DNA of 64,000 nucleotides, from assembly GCF_025567125.1 (NCBI RefSeq), contig NZ_JAOQJI010000006.1, positions 1 through 64,000 on the forward strand, in the 5' to 3' direction. This document shows positions 50,996 through 58,957 of the stretch, one piece after another (position 1 is the stretch's first letter; each line of letters starts with the position of its first letter). A model generated the notes under the pieces. That model worked only from the letters and a program-made list of their open reading frames with translations, made no database searches and had not been told where the DNA came from. Origin of the DNA: Phocaeicola fibrisolvens. Its GTDB lineage: Bacteria; Bacteroidota; Bacteroidia; Bacteroidales; Bacteroidaceae. A program made the position numbers and the translations under genes.

Positions 50996-52099
50996 ATGCA
51001 AATTTCTTTTCAACTGAATTCATCTGCTCCTTTGCATTTCAAGGAATTTTTTAGCCGCTTGGAGGTCCCTGTGAATGTGACTCTTAAAGGTATATATAAA
51101 GGGAAGTTAATTTGTTATTTTCATCGTCCGGGACATTCTACCACTTCGTTTGTGATTTCAGACGACCGGAAAGGCCGGGTGGAGGTGGCCATGGATGGGT
51201 TGTCTTCTTATGATGACTATAAGTTTTTTCCTTATTTGATTGATACATTGGGATTATATCTGAATGGAACTAGTCCCAAACTACTATCAAAAGAGGATGG
51301 AAAGTCTTATTCTGTTTATGAACGGTTGAGTACACAATGGATTGAAGACTGTATCAGTGAAGAGATTGCTTCATTGAAGGTCGTACTTTCTGTTATTCCC
51401 CGCTGTTATCTGGAATTACCGAAAGAAGGTATCCGTTATGTGTCGTTGGAGCAGTTGAAACAGTATGGAGTAAATCTTCATTCTTCGACTTCCCGTATTT
51501 ATGGTTATATTCAATATTTGCTTCGTAAGGGATGGCTTTTGGAAGCAACAAGGGAGGAATTGATGGCCGATAGTTTGGAGTACGCTATGGAAGTAGAAAT
51601 AGATGTTCCCCAACACGTATCAATAGGGCGTATCAAATCATGGCAGACGGATGGCACTGAAACGTGGGAGAGTTTTTCACAGGAAGATGTAGATATGTTG
51701 CTGGAACTGGGAAAGGAATATCGGAAAGGCGTGCATGTGGATGGAGTAGTTCTAAATGATATTGGTACTTTGTATCAAGAAGGAGTGGGGGTTGCGCCCG
51801 ATGGGTATGAAGCTGAGTTTTGGTTTAAAGAGGCTGTTCGTCAAGGAGATTTGACTTATGCTTCTGTTAACTTGGGCGATTTATACCGTAAGGGGTGCGG
51901 TCGAATGCCTGTATCATTGCCCCAGGCATTCGAGGCTTATCGTCATTCGTCTGATCCTTATGCATTTTATCGTATCGGGCAGGGATATGAAGAAGGATGG
52001 GTAGGTACACCTGATTTGCATCTGGCAAAGTTTTGGTATGAGAAAGCTGCTCAGGAAGGACATCATCTGGCACTCAAACGTCTGGGGCGTAAAGAGTGA
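50996..52099 (+). CDS. Sel1-repeat protein with uncharacterised N-terminal domain
   Basis: The 367-residue protein has no signal peptide. Its last third (about 230-365) holds Sel1-type TPR repeats (DIGTLYQEGVGVAPDGYEAEFWFKEAV and AKFWYEKAAQEGHHLALKRLG). The first 200 residues form an alpha/beta domain of no family I recognise. Sel1 repeats usually bind partner proteins. It follows mnmA by 14 bp and could be cotranscribed. Nothing is known of its function. Confidence 0.75.
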   Translation: MQISFQLNSSAPLHFKEFFSRLEVPVNVTLKGIYKGKLICYFHRPGHSTTSFVISDDRKGRVEVAMDGLSSYDDYKFFPYLIDTLGLYLNGTSPKLLSKEDGKSYSVYERLSTQWIEDCISEEIASLKVVLSVIPRCYLELPKEGIRYVSLEQLKQYGVNLHSSTSRIYGYIQYLLRKGWLLEATREELMADSLEYAMEVEIDVPQHVSIGRIKSWQTDGTETWESFSQEDVDMLLELGKEYRKGVHVDGVVLNDIGTLYQEGVGVAPDGYEAEFWFKEAVRQGDLTYASVNLGDLYRKGCGRMPVSLPQAFEAYRHSSDPYAFYRIGQGYEEGWVGTPDLHLAKFWYEKAAQEGHHLALKRLGRKE

Positions 52100-52116
52100 T
52101 GGGATAAGCTGTTCGT

Positions 52117-52980
52117 TTAACTCATTTTTTTTCGATAGGAGGTTGGTGTTATTCCAGTGTGCTGCTTGAAACATCGGTTAAAGTGAGCTATTGACTCAAA
52201 CCCACACTCCAGACAGATTTCAGAAATGTTCCATCGTTCATTTAGTAACAGTTTGCAGGCGTAGCCTATTCGCATGTCTGTGATGTGTTGCTTGAAAGTC
52301 TTTCCCGTATTTTCCTTGAAGAAACGGCAGAAAGCGGTCGTATTCATGGCTGCATAAGAGGCTACGTCTTCCAAACGGATGTTTTGTGTATAGTGTGTGT
52401 TGAGGTATGCTATAACCTTTTCGATTTTTCGTCCATGCAATCGGGAGGGAACGGGTTCGTAGGCGGGAGAAGAAATGAATTTGAAGGGAATTGTGTGTGT
52501 CAGTACATCCAGTAGCCGTAGAAATTCTACAATCTGTTCCACTCCTTCTTTTTGGGGAATGCATTTGATTTTATTGGGAATATCCGGATAGGCAGCAAGT
52601 GAATATAACAACCCTCTTTGGGCATTTTTTAGCAGGCGGCTGATGGCTTGGAATTGGCTGTAGTGGGAAAAAGCATATTGCATGAAATCTTTTTCGAACT
52701 GGATGATGACCCCGTTTACTCTCAGATTCTCCTGTTGGGTGTATTCCGGTGGATTTTCTACGTAGTGTGGCAAATTGGAGCCAAGTACAAAAAGTGACTG
52801 GTCTGAAAAGTGGGTTATGCTGTCTCCAATCATCCCTTGACCATATCCTTTTTCAACGTAAATAATTTCAAATTCACTGTGGAAATGCCAAGGATAGGTG
52901 AAACGTTTGTAATCGTAGTACCGTGCTTTAAGCGGGTTGGTATCCGAAATGTCCAGTTGTTCGTTGAGTATCTTTTTCAT
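52117..52980 (-). CDS. AraC family regulator with cupin domain
   Basis: The 287-residue protein has a cupin sensing domain (about 1-140, with the YPWHFHSEFEIIYVEKGYG region of sugar-binding AraC proteins) and the two helix-turn-helix motifs (MNTTAFCRFFKENTGKTF and FESIAHFNRCFKQHTG) at the C-terminus. The start ends at 52980 and is preceded by a minus-strand TAACTTTG box. The divergent hexuronate genes are the natural target, and the effector could be a hexuronate or its derivative. Confidence 0.87.
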   Translation of the reverse strand: MKKILNEQLDISDTNPLKARYYDYKRFTYPWHFHSEFEIIYVEKGYGQGMIGDSITHFSDQSLFVLGSNLPHYVENPPEYTQQENLRVNGVIIQFEKDFMQYAFSHYSQFQAISRLLKNAQRGLLYSLAAYPDIPNKIKCIPQKEGVEQIVEFLRLLDVLTHTIPFKFISSPAYEPVPSRLHGRKIEKVIAYLNTHYTQNIRLEDVASYAAMNTTAFCRFFKENTGKTFKQHITDMRIGYACKLLLNERWNISEICLECGFESIAHFNRCFKQHTGITPTSYRKKMS

Positions 52981-52997
52981 GGTGAACGTAATAATGG

Positions 52998-53005
52998 CAA
53001 AGTTA
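52998..53005 (-). promoter_or_regulatory. Promoter -7 box (TAACTTTG) of the AraC gene
   Basis: Perfect minus-strand TAnnTTTG, 18 bp before the start at 52980. Confidence 0.65.
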
Positions 53006-53053
53006 CGCAAATAACCTGCAAAAATCGGTGAATTTGTGTGTTTATTTCTCCTC

Positions 53054-53061
53054 TAACTTTG
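53054..53061 (+). promoter_or_regulatory. Promoter -7 box (TAACTTTG) of the hexuronate genes
   Basis: Perfect TAnnTTTG box 24 bp before ATG 53085. The two divergent boxes lie 48 bp apart, so one bound regulator could affect both. Confidence 0.65.
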
Positions 53062-53084
53062 TGGCAGATTAAAATCTGTAAGTT

Positions 53085-53900
53085 ATGAATAATCTGTTTG
53101 ATGTATCCGGACGTGTAGCCGTAGTTACGGGTGGTTCCGGGGTATTGGGAAGTAATATATCCGAAGGTCTGCTGAAGGCCGGAGCAAAGGTGGCTGTGAT
53201 TGGGGCACATCCCGACCATGTGGAGGAAGCTGTGGAAAGATTGAGGCAGACGGGAGGCGAAGTGTATGGCTTTACCTGCAATGTGCTCGATATGGATAGC
53301 TTGCGGAAAGTGAAGAACGAGGTGTTGGCACAATGGGGAAGGGTGGATATTTTGGTCAATGCGGCAGGAGGAAACATTCCCGGAGGTACGCTGACCGAAA
53401 GCCAGCATGTGTTCGACATGAAAGTAGAGGATTTGAATAAAGTGCTTGATTTGAACCTGAACGGAACGGTGTATCCTTGTCTGGTGTTTGGAGAAGTGAT
53501 GGCAGCACAGAAGAGTGGTAGCATTGTCAATGTCTCCTCCATGGCGGCGTGCGAAGCCATTACCCGGGTGCCGGGATATTCTATGGCCAAAAGTGCGGTG
53601 GAGAACTTTACCCGTTGGATGGCCCAGGAAATGGCCCTTAAATTCAGCGAGAAAATCCGGGTCAATGCCATTGCTCCCGGTTTCTTTATCGGCAACCAGA
53701 ACCGGGCCGTGCTGATTAATCCGGATGGCTCATTCACGGAACGCAGCCGGAAGGTCATTGCTAAAACTCCGATGAGGCGTTTTGGGGATATTTCAGAGCT
53801 TAATGGAGCCGTACAGTTCTTGTGCAGTGAAGCCGCCAGTTTCATTACGGGCGTGACATTGCCAGTAGATGGCGGATTCAGTTCATTCAGTGGAGTTTAA
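53085..53900 (+). CDS. SDR family D-mannonate oxidoreductase (UxuB-type)
   Basis: The 271-residue short-chain dehydrogenase has the cofactor loop TGGSGVLGSNIS, the NAAGG motif, catalytic Tyr-Lys in YSMAK and the C-terminal LPVDGGFSSFSG. Its placement directly before uxuA and the insert of about 20 residues before the PGG-like region fit the SDR-type fructuronate/mannonate reductase of Bacteroidetes. It would reduce fructuronate to mannonate. Function beyond the SDR fold is supported only by neighbours. Confidence 0.85.
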   Translation: MNNLFDVSGRVAVVTGGSGVLGSNISEGLLKAGAKVAVIGAHPDHVEEAVERLRQTGGEVYGFTCNVLDMDSLRKVKNEVLAQWGRVDILVNAAGGNIPGGTLTESQHVFDMKVEDLNKVLDLNLNGTVYPCLVFGEVMAAQKSGSIVNVSSMAACEAITRVPGYSMAKSAVENFTRWMAQEMALKFSEKIRVNAIAPGFFIGNQNRAVLINPDGSFTERSRKVIAKTPMRRFGDISELNGAVQFLCSEAASFITGVTLPVDGGFSSFSGV

Positions 53901-53920
53901 AATCGGTCGGAGGGAAAAAG

Positions 53921-55102
53921 ATGGAAAAGACATGGCGATGGTTTGGAAAGAAAGACCCTATCACGCTTTCTATGCTCCGTCAGATAGGAGTGGAAGGGAT
54001 TGTCACGGCCCTGCATGAGGTGCCCAACGGAGAAGTCTGGACGGTGGAAGCCATCCAGGACCTGAAAGCTTACATAGAGTCGTATGGATTGAGGTGGTCG
54101 GTCGTAGAAAGTCTTCCCGTGTGTGAAGCCATCAAATATGGTGGCCCGCAACGGAATCGGTTGATTGAAAACTACAAAACCAGTCTGGCCAACTTGGGTA
54201 TGTGTGGCGTGAAAACCGTTTGTTATAATTTTATGCCGGTTATCGACTGGATACGTACGGATTTGCATTATGCATTGCCGGACGGAAGCACGTCGCTTTA
54301 TTTCAATCGCATACGTTTTGCTTATTTCGATTTGAAAATCCTGCGTCGGGAAGGAGCGGAACAAGATTATATTCCGGAAGAAGTGCAGGAGGTGGACGAG
54401 CTGGACCAAAGTATTACTGCAGCCGAAAAGGCCGAACTGATTGATACGATTATCGTCAAGACCCAGGGATTCATCGACGGGAACATTCAGGAGGGGGAAC
54501 TTTATCCGGTCCGCAAGTTCCGTGAATTGCTGGCTTTATATAAAGGTATAGACCGCCAACGGTTGAGAGAAAATTTGCGTACATTTCTGGAGGCGGTGAT
54601 GCCCGTGTGTGATACCTACGGAGTGAACTTGTGCATTCATCCCGATGACCCTCCTTTCCAGGTGCTGGGTTTGCCTCGCATTGTGACAGATGGAGCAGAT
54701 ATCGAATGGTTGTTGCAGGCTGTGGACAATCCGCATAACGGACTGACCTTCTGTGCCGGTTCCCTGAGTTCCGGCAGTCAGAACGATACCCGTGAACTGG
54801 CCCGCCGTTTTGCCCGAAGAACCCATTTTGTCCATCTGCGCAGTACGGAGATTTTACCAGGAGGAGATTTTAGGGAAACGTCTCATTTAGCCGGAAGAGG
54901 ACAGCTGCTCGACCTGATTCGCATCTTCGAGAAAGAGAATCCCGGACTTCCCATGCGGGTAGATCATGGACGTACGATGCTGGGAGATGAAAAGGAAGGG
55001 TATAATCCCGGGTATTCTTTCCACGGGCGCATGCTGGCGTTGGCCCAGGTGGAAGGCATGATGACCGCTGTCCGTGACGAGCTGAAGCGGGGACTGATAT
55101 AA
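53921..55102 (+). CDS. uxuA: Mannonate dehydratase UxuA
   Basis: The 393-residue TIM-barrel enzyme has LRWSVVESLPVCEAIK near the start, the metal site regions CIHPDDPP and HFVHLRS, and a RVDHGRTMLGDE end. It dehydrates D-mannonate to 2-keto-3-deoxygluconate in glucuronate breakdown. Its stop is one base from that of the convergent AraC gene. Together with the preceding SDR gene it forms a two-step unit; the isomerase, kinase and aldolase are elsewhere. Confidence 0.94.
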   Translation: MEKTWRWFGKKDPITLSMLRQIGVEGIVTALHEVPNGEVWTVEAIQDLKAYIESYGLRWSVVESLPVCEAIKYGGPQRNRLIENYKTSLANLGMCGVKTVCYNFMPVIDWIRTDLHYALPDGSTSLYFNRIRFAYFDLKILRREGAEQDYIPEEVQEVDELDQSITAAEKAELIDTIIVKTQGFIDGNIQEGELYPVRKFRELLALYKGIDRQRLRENLRTFLEAVMPVCDTYGVNLCIHPDDPPFQVLGLPRIVTDGADIEWLLQAVDNPHNGLTFCAGSLSSGSQNDTRELARRFARRTHFVHLRSTEILPGGDFRETSHLAGRGQLLDLIRIFEKENPGLPMRVDHGRTMLGDEKEGYNPGYSFHGRMLALAQVEGMMTAVRDELKRGLI

Positions 55103-55103
55103 C

Positions 55104-55940
55104 TTAGCTTTGTTTCAGGGCTCGGAAAGCCTTTGGGGCGATGCCGGTGTTCTTTTTAAAGAAGCGGCTCAGGTAGGACGAGTCAGGAAAGTGGCAGAGG
55201 GAAGCAATCTCGGCAATCGACAAAGCCGGGTTGTTGAGCAACACCTTTAGCTCGGCTGTCAGCTGTTCGTCAATGAGCGCCTTGGGCGTTTTTCCGTTGG
55301 AAAACGACAAGGTTATTTCATTCAAGTAGCGTGGAGAGATGCAAAGCTGTTCGGCATAGAAAGACACTTGGTGCATCTGTGCCGCATGCTCGTGAATGAG
55401 GTGCATGAATTTATGAAACAAAAGCTGTTTCCGGGTGTACGACTCAGCTTTCGATACGTATGTGTCGGGAATGGAACTGAAAATCCACATGAGCATGCTT
55501 TGCAGGAAGTTCAGTTCCAGCCGTTCGCGGAATGCAGGTGAAGGCCGGCTGAAGAGTAGCTGGGCCATGTCAATCCACAGGTTGACATTCTTCCAGCTTT
55601 CTTCTCCATGGTCGTATTGGGGGAATTCCCTCATGTAATTAAAATAGGTTGTATCGAGGGAAATGGCGGCTTGTAGAAATATCTTTTTGGGGTAGAGCAG
55701 CAGACGTACGTGGAAGTTGTCCGAGGCTTCCATCAGTTGCATGATGCTTCCTCCCCAGAAAATAAGTTCCGACATTTCCCGAAGATGAAACTGCTGGGCT
55801 CCTGTAGAAAGAATGCATGCTCCGCGGGTGCACAATATCTGTACGCCACAGTTGAAGTGGAGGGGAGAAGGCCGGAGAAAATCCAGATTCCCTTCGTCGT
55901 AGTGGATTCCGTTGAGGGATGATAACAGAGAAATATCCAT
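55104..55940 (-). CDS. AraC family regulator
   Basis: The 278-residue protein has an N-terminal domain without a clear cupin His motif and a C-terminal AraC domain (VSFYAEQLCISPRYLNEITL and FPDSSYLSRFFKKNTG). It is divergent from a Bcr/CflA-type exporter gene. The shared 147-bp region contains two TTTTGTGCGG copies 21 bp apart, the usual arrangement of AraC-type half sites. It probably controls itself and the exporter. Confidence 0.86.
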   Translation of the reverse strand: MDISLLSSLNGIHYDEGNLDFLRPSPLHFNCGVQILCTRGACILSTGAQQFHLREMSELIFWGGSIMQLMEASDNFHVRLLLYPKKIFLQAAISLDTTYFNYMREFPQYDHGEESWKNVNLWIDMAQLLFSRPSPAFRERLELNFLQSMLMWIFSSIPDTYVSKAESYTRKQLLFHKFMHLIHEHAAQMHQVSFYAEQLCISPRYLNEITLSFSNGKTPKALIDEQLTAELKVLLNNPALSIAEIASLCHFPDSSYLSRFFKKNTGIAPKAFRALKQS

Positions 55941-55960
55941 GTGTAGGTGCTTTTATGAAA

Positions 55961-55968
55961 CAAAAATA
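55961..55968 (-). promoter_or_regulatory. Promoter -7 box (TATTTTTG) of the AraC gene
   Basis: Perfect minus-strand TAnnTTTG about 21 bp before the start codon at 55940. The direct repeat starts 26 bp upstream of it. Confidence 0.55.
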
Positions 55969-55993
55969 GACTTTTTTCTCGGAATAAAATTCA

Positions 55994-56024
55994 TTTTGTG
56001 CGGTTTTTGAAAAGTTTTGTGCGG
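55994..56024. promoter_or_regulatory. Direct repeat TTTTGTGCGG x 2, candidate AraC-type operator
   Basis: The two 10-bp copies (55994-56003 and 56015-56024) are spaced 21 bp, two helical turns, between divergent promoters. For the exporter promoter they would lie about 45-75 bp upstream, a usual activating position. The extended sequence ATTCATTTTGTGCGG of the first copy also occurs at 1598-1612. Confidence 0.6.
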
Positions 56025-56056
56025 CAAAAGGTATGATATGGCCTTTGGATAATTAC

Positions 56057-56064
56057 TAATTTTG
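56057..56064 (+). promoter_or_regulatory. Promoter -7 box (TAATTTTG) of the exporter gene
   Basis: Perfect TAnnTTTG box 23 bp before ATG 56087. Confidence 0.65.
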
Positions 56065-56086
56065 CAGCGTTTTAAAAACAAGCATT

Positions 56087-57277
56087 ATGACAAGAAAAAA
56101 TTCGCAATTGTTTATTCTCGTATTTTTAGGGGTACTGACGGCTTTCGGGCCTTTTGTAACCGATATGTATTTGCCTACTTTGCCTGCCATGACAGGCTTT
56201 TTCCATACCACTTCCTCACAGGTGCAGCTGGGACTGACGGCCAGCATGATTGGGCTGGCTGTGGGACAGCTTTTTTTCGGTCCGCTCAGCGACAAGTATG
56301 GCCGTCGTCGTCCGTTGATTATCGCCATGTGTCTGTTTCTGTTAGCTACTTTGGGTTGTCTGTATTCTCGCACCATCATGCAGTTCGTGGGTTGGCGATT
56401 GATTCAGGGAATGGCGGGTGCTGGAGGTATCGTCATTTCTCGTTCCATCGCAGCCGATAAATATTCCGGTAGGGAGTTGGCAAAGATGCTGGCCATTATC
56501 GGAGCCATCAACGGGGTTGCTCCTGTGGCCGCTCCGATTGCCGGAGGCGGTATGGCTGACAGTGTGGGGTGGCACGGTATTTTCTGGGTATTGTTTGGAC
56601 TGGGTGTTATTCTGTTGGCCGGAAGTCTGCATTTCACGGATTCCTTGCCGGCTGTCCGTCGGCAGAATGCGCGTTGGAGCGATGTCTATAAGAGTTTCCT
56701 CACCGTCATTCAGAACCGTCGGTACGTGTGCTACATTTTTCAGTTTGGTTTTGCGCAGGGAGTGATGTTTGCCAACATCTCTTCTGCTCCCTTTATCATG
56801 CAGCAGCATTATGGATTCTCTCCTTTGATGTTCAGTCTTTGTTTTGGCATCAATGCCATTGCTATTGTGGTTTCTGCGGCTGCATCGGTCAAGTTTGCCC
56901 ATTCAGAACAGGCGTTGTACCGGGGAAGTGTGGGAATGGTCATCGCCTCTTTCTTCCTCTGCATTGCACTTTGTGCCAATTGTCCTTTCTGGCTTTACGA
57001 GGTCTTGCTGCTTTGTCTGCTTTCCATGCTGGGGCTGACTTTCACCGCCTCCAATACGTTGGCAATGGATAGTGAACGGGAAAATGCTGGTATGGCTTCG
57101 GCTTTGCTGGGAGCGCTGGGCTTTGCTTTTGGCGGTATCGTCTCTCCGTTGGTGGGACTGGGCAATATCATGGTATCCACGGGGATTATGTTTTTGGTCG
57201 GTTCTGTCTGTGCGCTGGTGTGTACACGTATCGCGCTTCGTCGGGCTTTCTCACTGGCGCAGTATTACCGGAGATAA
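56087..57277 (+). CDS. Bcr/CflA-type multidrug efflux MFS transporter
   Basis: The 396-residue protein has twelve TM helices and the Bcr/CflA signature FVTDMYLPTLPAM followed by the conserved GQLFFGPLSDKYGRRRPL loop A motif. It exports drugs or metabolites such as bicyclomycin, sulfonamides or cysteine in relatives. The divergent AraC gene and the two half sites suggest inducible expression. The substrate is unknown. Confidence 0.9.
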   Translation: MTRKNSQLFILVFLGVLTAFGPFVTDMYLPTLPAMTGFFHTTSSQVQLGLTASMIGLAVGQLFFGPLSDKYGRRRPLIIAMCLFLLATLGCLYSRTIMQFVGWRLIQGMAGAGGIVISRSIAADKYSGRELAKMLAIIGAINGVAPVAAPIAGGGMADSVGWHGIFWVLFGLGVILLAGSLHFTDSLPAVRRQNARWSDVYKSFLTVIQNRRYVCYIFQFGFAQGVMFANISSAPFIMQQHYGFSPLMFSLCFGINAIAIVVSAAASVKFAHSEQALYRGSVGMVIASFFLCIALCANCPFWLYEVLLLCLLSMLGLTFTASNTLAMDSERENAGMASALLGALGFAFGGIVSPLVGLGNIMVSTGIMFLVGSVCALVCTRIALRRAFSLAQYYRR

Positions 57278-57300
57278 TCTTCGATACTTCTTTCCCTCCC

Positions 57301-58171
57301 TCAGCCAAACGAGGGAGGAGTTGTGGACAGAAAGCGGGTTGTTTGTTGAGCAGCCTCTTTCAGGGTCTGGAGGAAGAATATCACCCAAGATTCATACGTA
57401 CCGCTTTCGTGTACTTTCTGTAATTCTGTGTAGTATCGGAGGGCGTACTTCCCTAAAGTGTAAGAAAAGATGAAAGCCGGTTTCCGGATGACTTTGTGGT
57501 CGAACAGAAAGAGAAGGTGGAGCAATCGGCCGATTCGTCCGTTGGCATCGATGAAAGGATGGATGGCCTCAAACTGGTAATGGATGAGTGCAGCCCGTAT
57601 GAGAATGTGCAGGCCTGATTCCTCGTGGATGAATTTTTCGAGTTCGGAGAAGGCTTCAGTCATGTCTTCTTCGGTGGGAGGAACGAAAAGAGCGTTTTTT
57701 CAGGTTGCATCCTTCCGGCCCTATCCATACGGGTGAGTTACGGAATTCTCCCGGATATTTCTTTTCATACAAGTCGCTTTGGCACATCAGGTAATGTGCA
57801 TTCTTGAGCAGACGTCCGCAGAGAGGCAGTGTTTCCAGACTGTCTAACGCATAGGTTGAGGCCTCTGTCAGTTGCCGGATTTCTTCCTGTTCCTCTTCAT
57901 TCCATTGGGAAGAGAAGGACGGGATGCCAAAAGGGAAAAAGTATTTCCCTGCAGCAAGCATCCACGAAGCTTCAGCTTCTTTTCGGAGGACTTTTTGTAC
58001 CTCTTCCTCTTCCAGTTTACAGAGGGTTTGATTCAACTGGTCGATGGCCTCCTGAGCCTCGCTAACGAAAGGGGCGAGCAATTCCTCTTCCACGTGAACG
58101 GTGGAAAGAGGGGCGGGAATGAAAGAGGTATATTGGGCCGTTCCCTGCAGTTTTTTGCGATAAGTTCCCAT
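57301..58171 (-). pseudogene. Fic family protein gene, frameshifted and truncated
   Basis: Two frames together spell a Fic protein. The first part (58171 to about 57700) carries the N-terminal helices and the GEFRNSPVWIGPEGC segment. The second part (from about 57690 down to 57301) has EAIHPFIDANGRIGRLL, the Fic AMP-transfer motif HPFx2(G/A)NGRx2R. The frames join at a run of six A (minus strand, plus positions 57696-57701); five A would restore reading. The end also diverges early (QQTTRFLSTTPP), short of the usual 340-380 residues. The expected inhibitory helix motif is not readable; a +1 frame near 57945 spells LQGNTFSL. This is likely a decaying gene unless the base run is an assembly error. 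Confidence 0.8.
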
Positions 58172-58285
58172 GGTATAAGTGGTTGAATTTTCTACAAAGA
58201 TACTTTTCCTTTTGCATAACCCTCATGAAATGTAGATTAAATGACCGGAAAAGAAGATGACAACATGGTTGTAAAGTTTTATACT

Positions 58286-58293
58286 TATCTTTG
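58286..58293 (+). promoter_or_regulatory. Promoter -7 box (TATCTTTG) of the HMA-AraC gene
   Basis: Perfect TAnnTTTG box 27 bp before ATG 58320. Confidence 0.65.
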
Positions 58294-58319
58294 CCGTCCG
58301 ATAAACAGGAGATTGTGGA

Positions 58320-58889
58320 ATGGAAAAGACCTGCATTTACATTAAAAATATGGTTTGCCGCCGTTGCATCTATACGGTGACGGAAGTGTTTCAGGAAAAT
58401 AGCGTTTCTCCCTTGAAAGTAGAATTGGGCGTTGTGACGTTGGCCCAGCCTTTGCTTCCTGACCACTTTCATAACATACAGGCTCGTTTGGAACATTATG
58501 GCTTTGAGGTGATTGACGACAAACGCATGCGTATTGTCGAACAGATTCGGGTGGGAGTCATCGAACTGGTACATCATGCCGAAGAGCAGGAAAAGGTGAA
58601 TCTTTCTGACTATTTGCAGCAGAAGTGTCACCGGGAGTACAGTTTCCTCAGCAAATTGTTTACCGAAATGCAAGGCATTAGCATCGAGAAATATTATATC
58701 CATCAGAAAATAGAACGGGTCAAGGAGTTGCTTTTCTATGATGAACTGAGTGTCGGTGAGATTGCCGATAAGTTGCATTATTCCAGTGTGGCTCATTTGA
58801 GCGGGCAGTTTAAGGCTGTGACCGGATTGTCGCCTACTCAATTCAAACGGATGAAAGGGCATGCGTTGAGGCCGTTGGACGAGATATAA
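58320..58889 (+). CDS. Regulator with N-terminal HMA-like domain and AraC-type HTH
   Basis: The 189-residue protein begins with a ferredoxin-like segment (about 1-70) carrying MVCRRC, the CxxC pair at the place of the metal-binding motif of heavy-metal-associated (HMA) domains, although the common MxCxxC is present with Arg between the Cys. The C-terminal AraC helix-turn-helix (about 105-185) has VGEIADKLHYSSVAHLSGQFK and ends PTQFKRMK. A metal-responsive (copper-like) switch is a natural guess. A TonB-dependent receptor and a separate HMA protein follow on the same strand. Confidence 0.82.
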   Translation: MEKTCIYIKNMVCRRCIYTVTEVFQENSVSPLKVELGVVTLAQPLLPDHFHNIQARLEHYGFEVIDDKRMRIVEQIRVGVIELVHHAEEQEKVNLSDYLQQKCHREYSFLSKLFTEMQGISIEKYYIHQKIERVKELLFYDELSVGEIADKLHYSSVAHLSGQFKAVTGLSPTQFKRMKGHALRPLDEI

Positions 58890-58932
58890 ATCATATCCAT
58901 AATTATGTAACGTCCGGTTTGTGTATGTAGCT

Positions 58933-58940
58933 TACTTTTG
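58933..58940 (+). promoter_or_regulatory. Promoter -7 box (TACTTTTG) of the receptor gene
   Basis: Perfect TAnnTTTG box 17 bp before ATG 58958 (29 bp before the alternative ATG 58970). Confidence 0.65.
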
Positions 58941-58957
58941 TCGTGTGAATTTAAAGC

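Noticed and set aside
57295..57318. CCTCCCTC/GAGGGAGG hairpin as a terminator of the exporter gene
   Set aside because: The stem is perfect but no T tract follows on either strand, so a terminator call is not supported.
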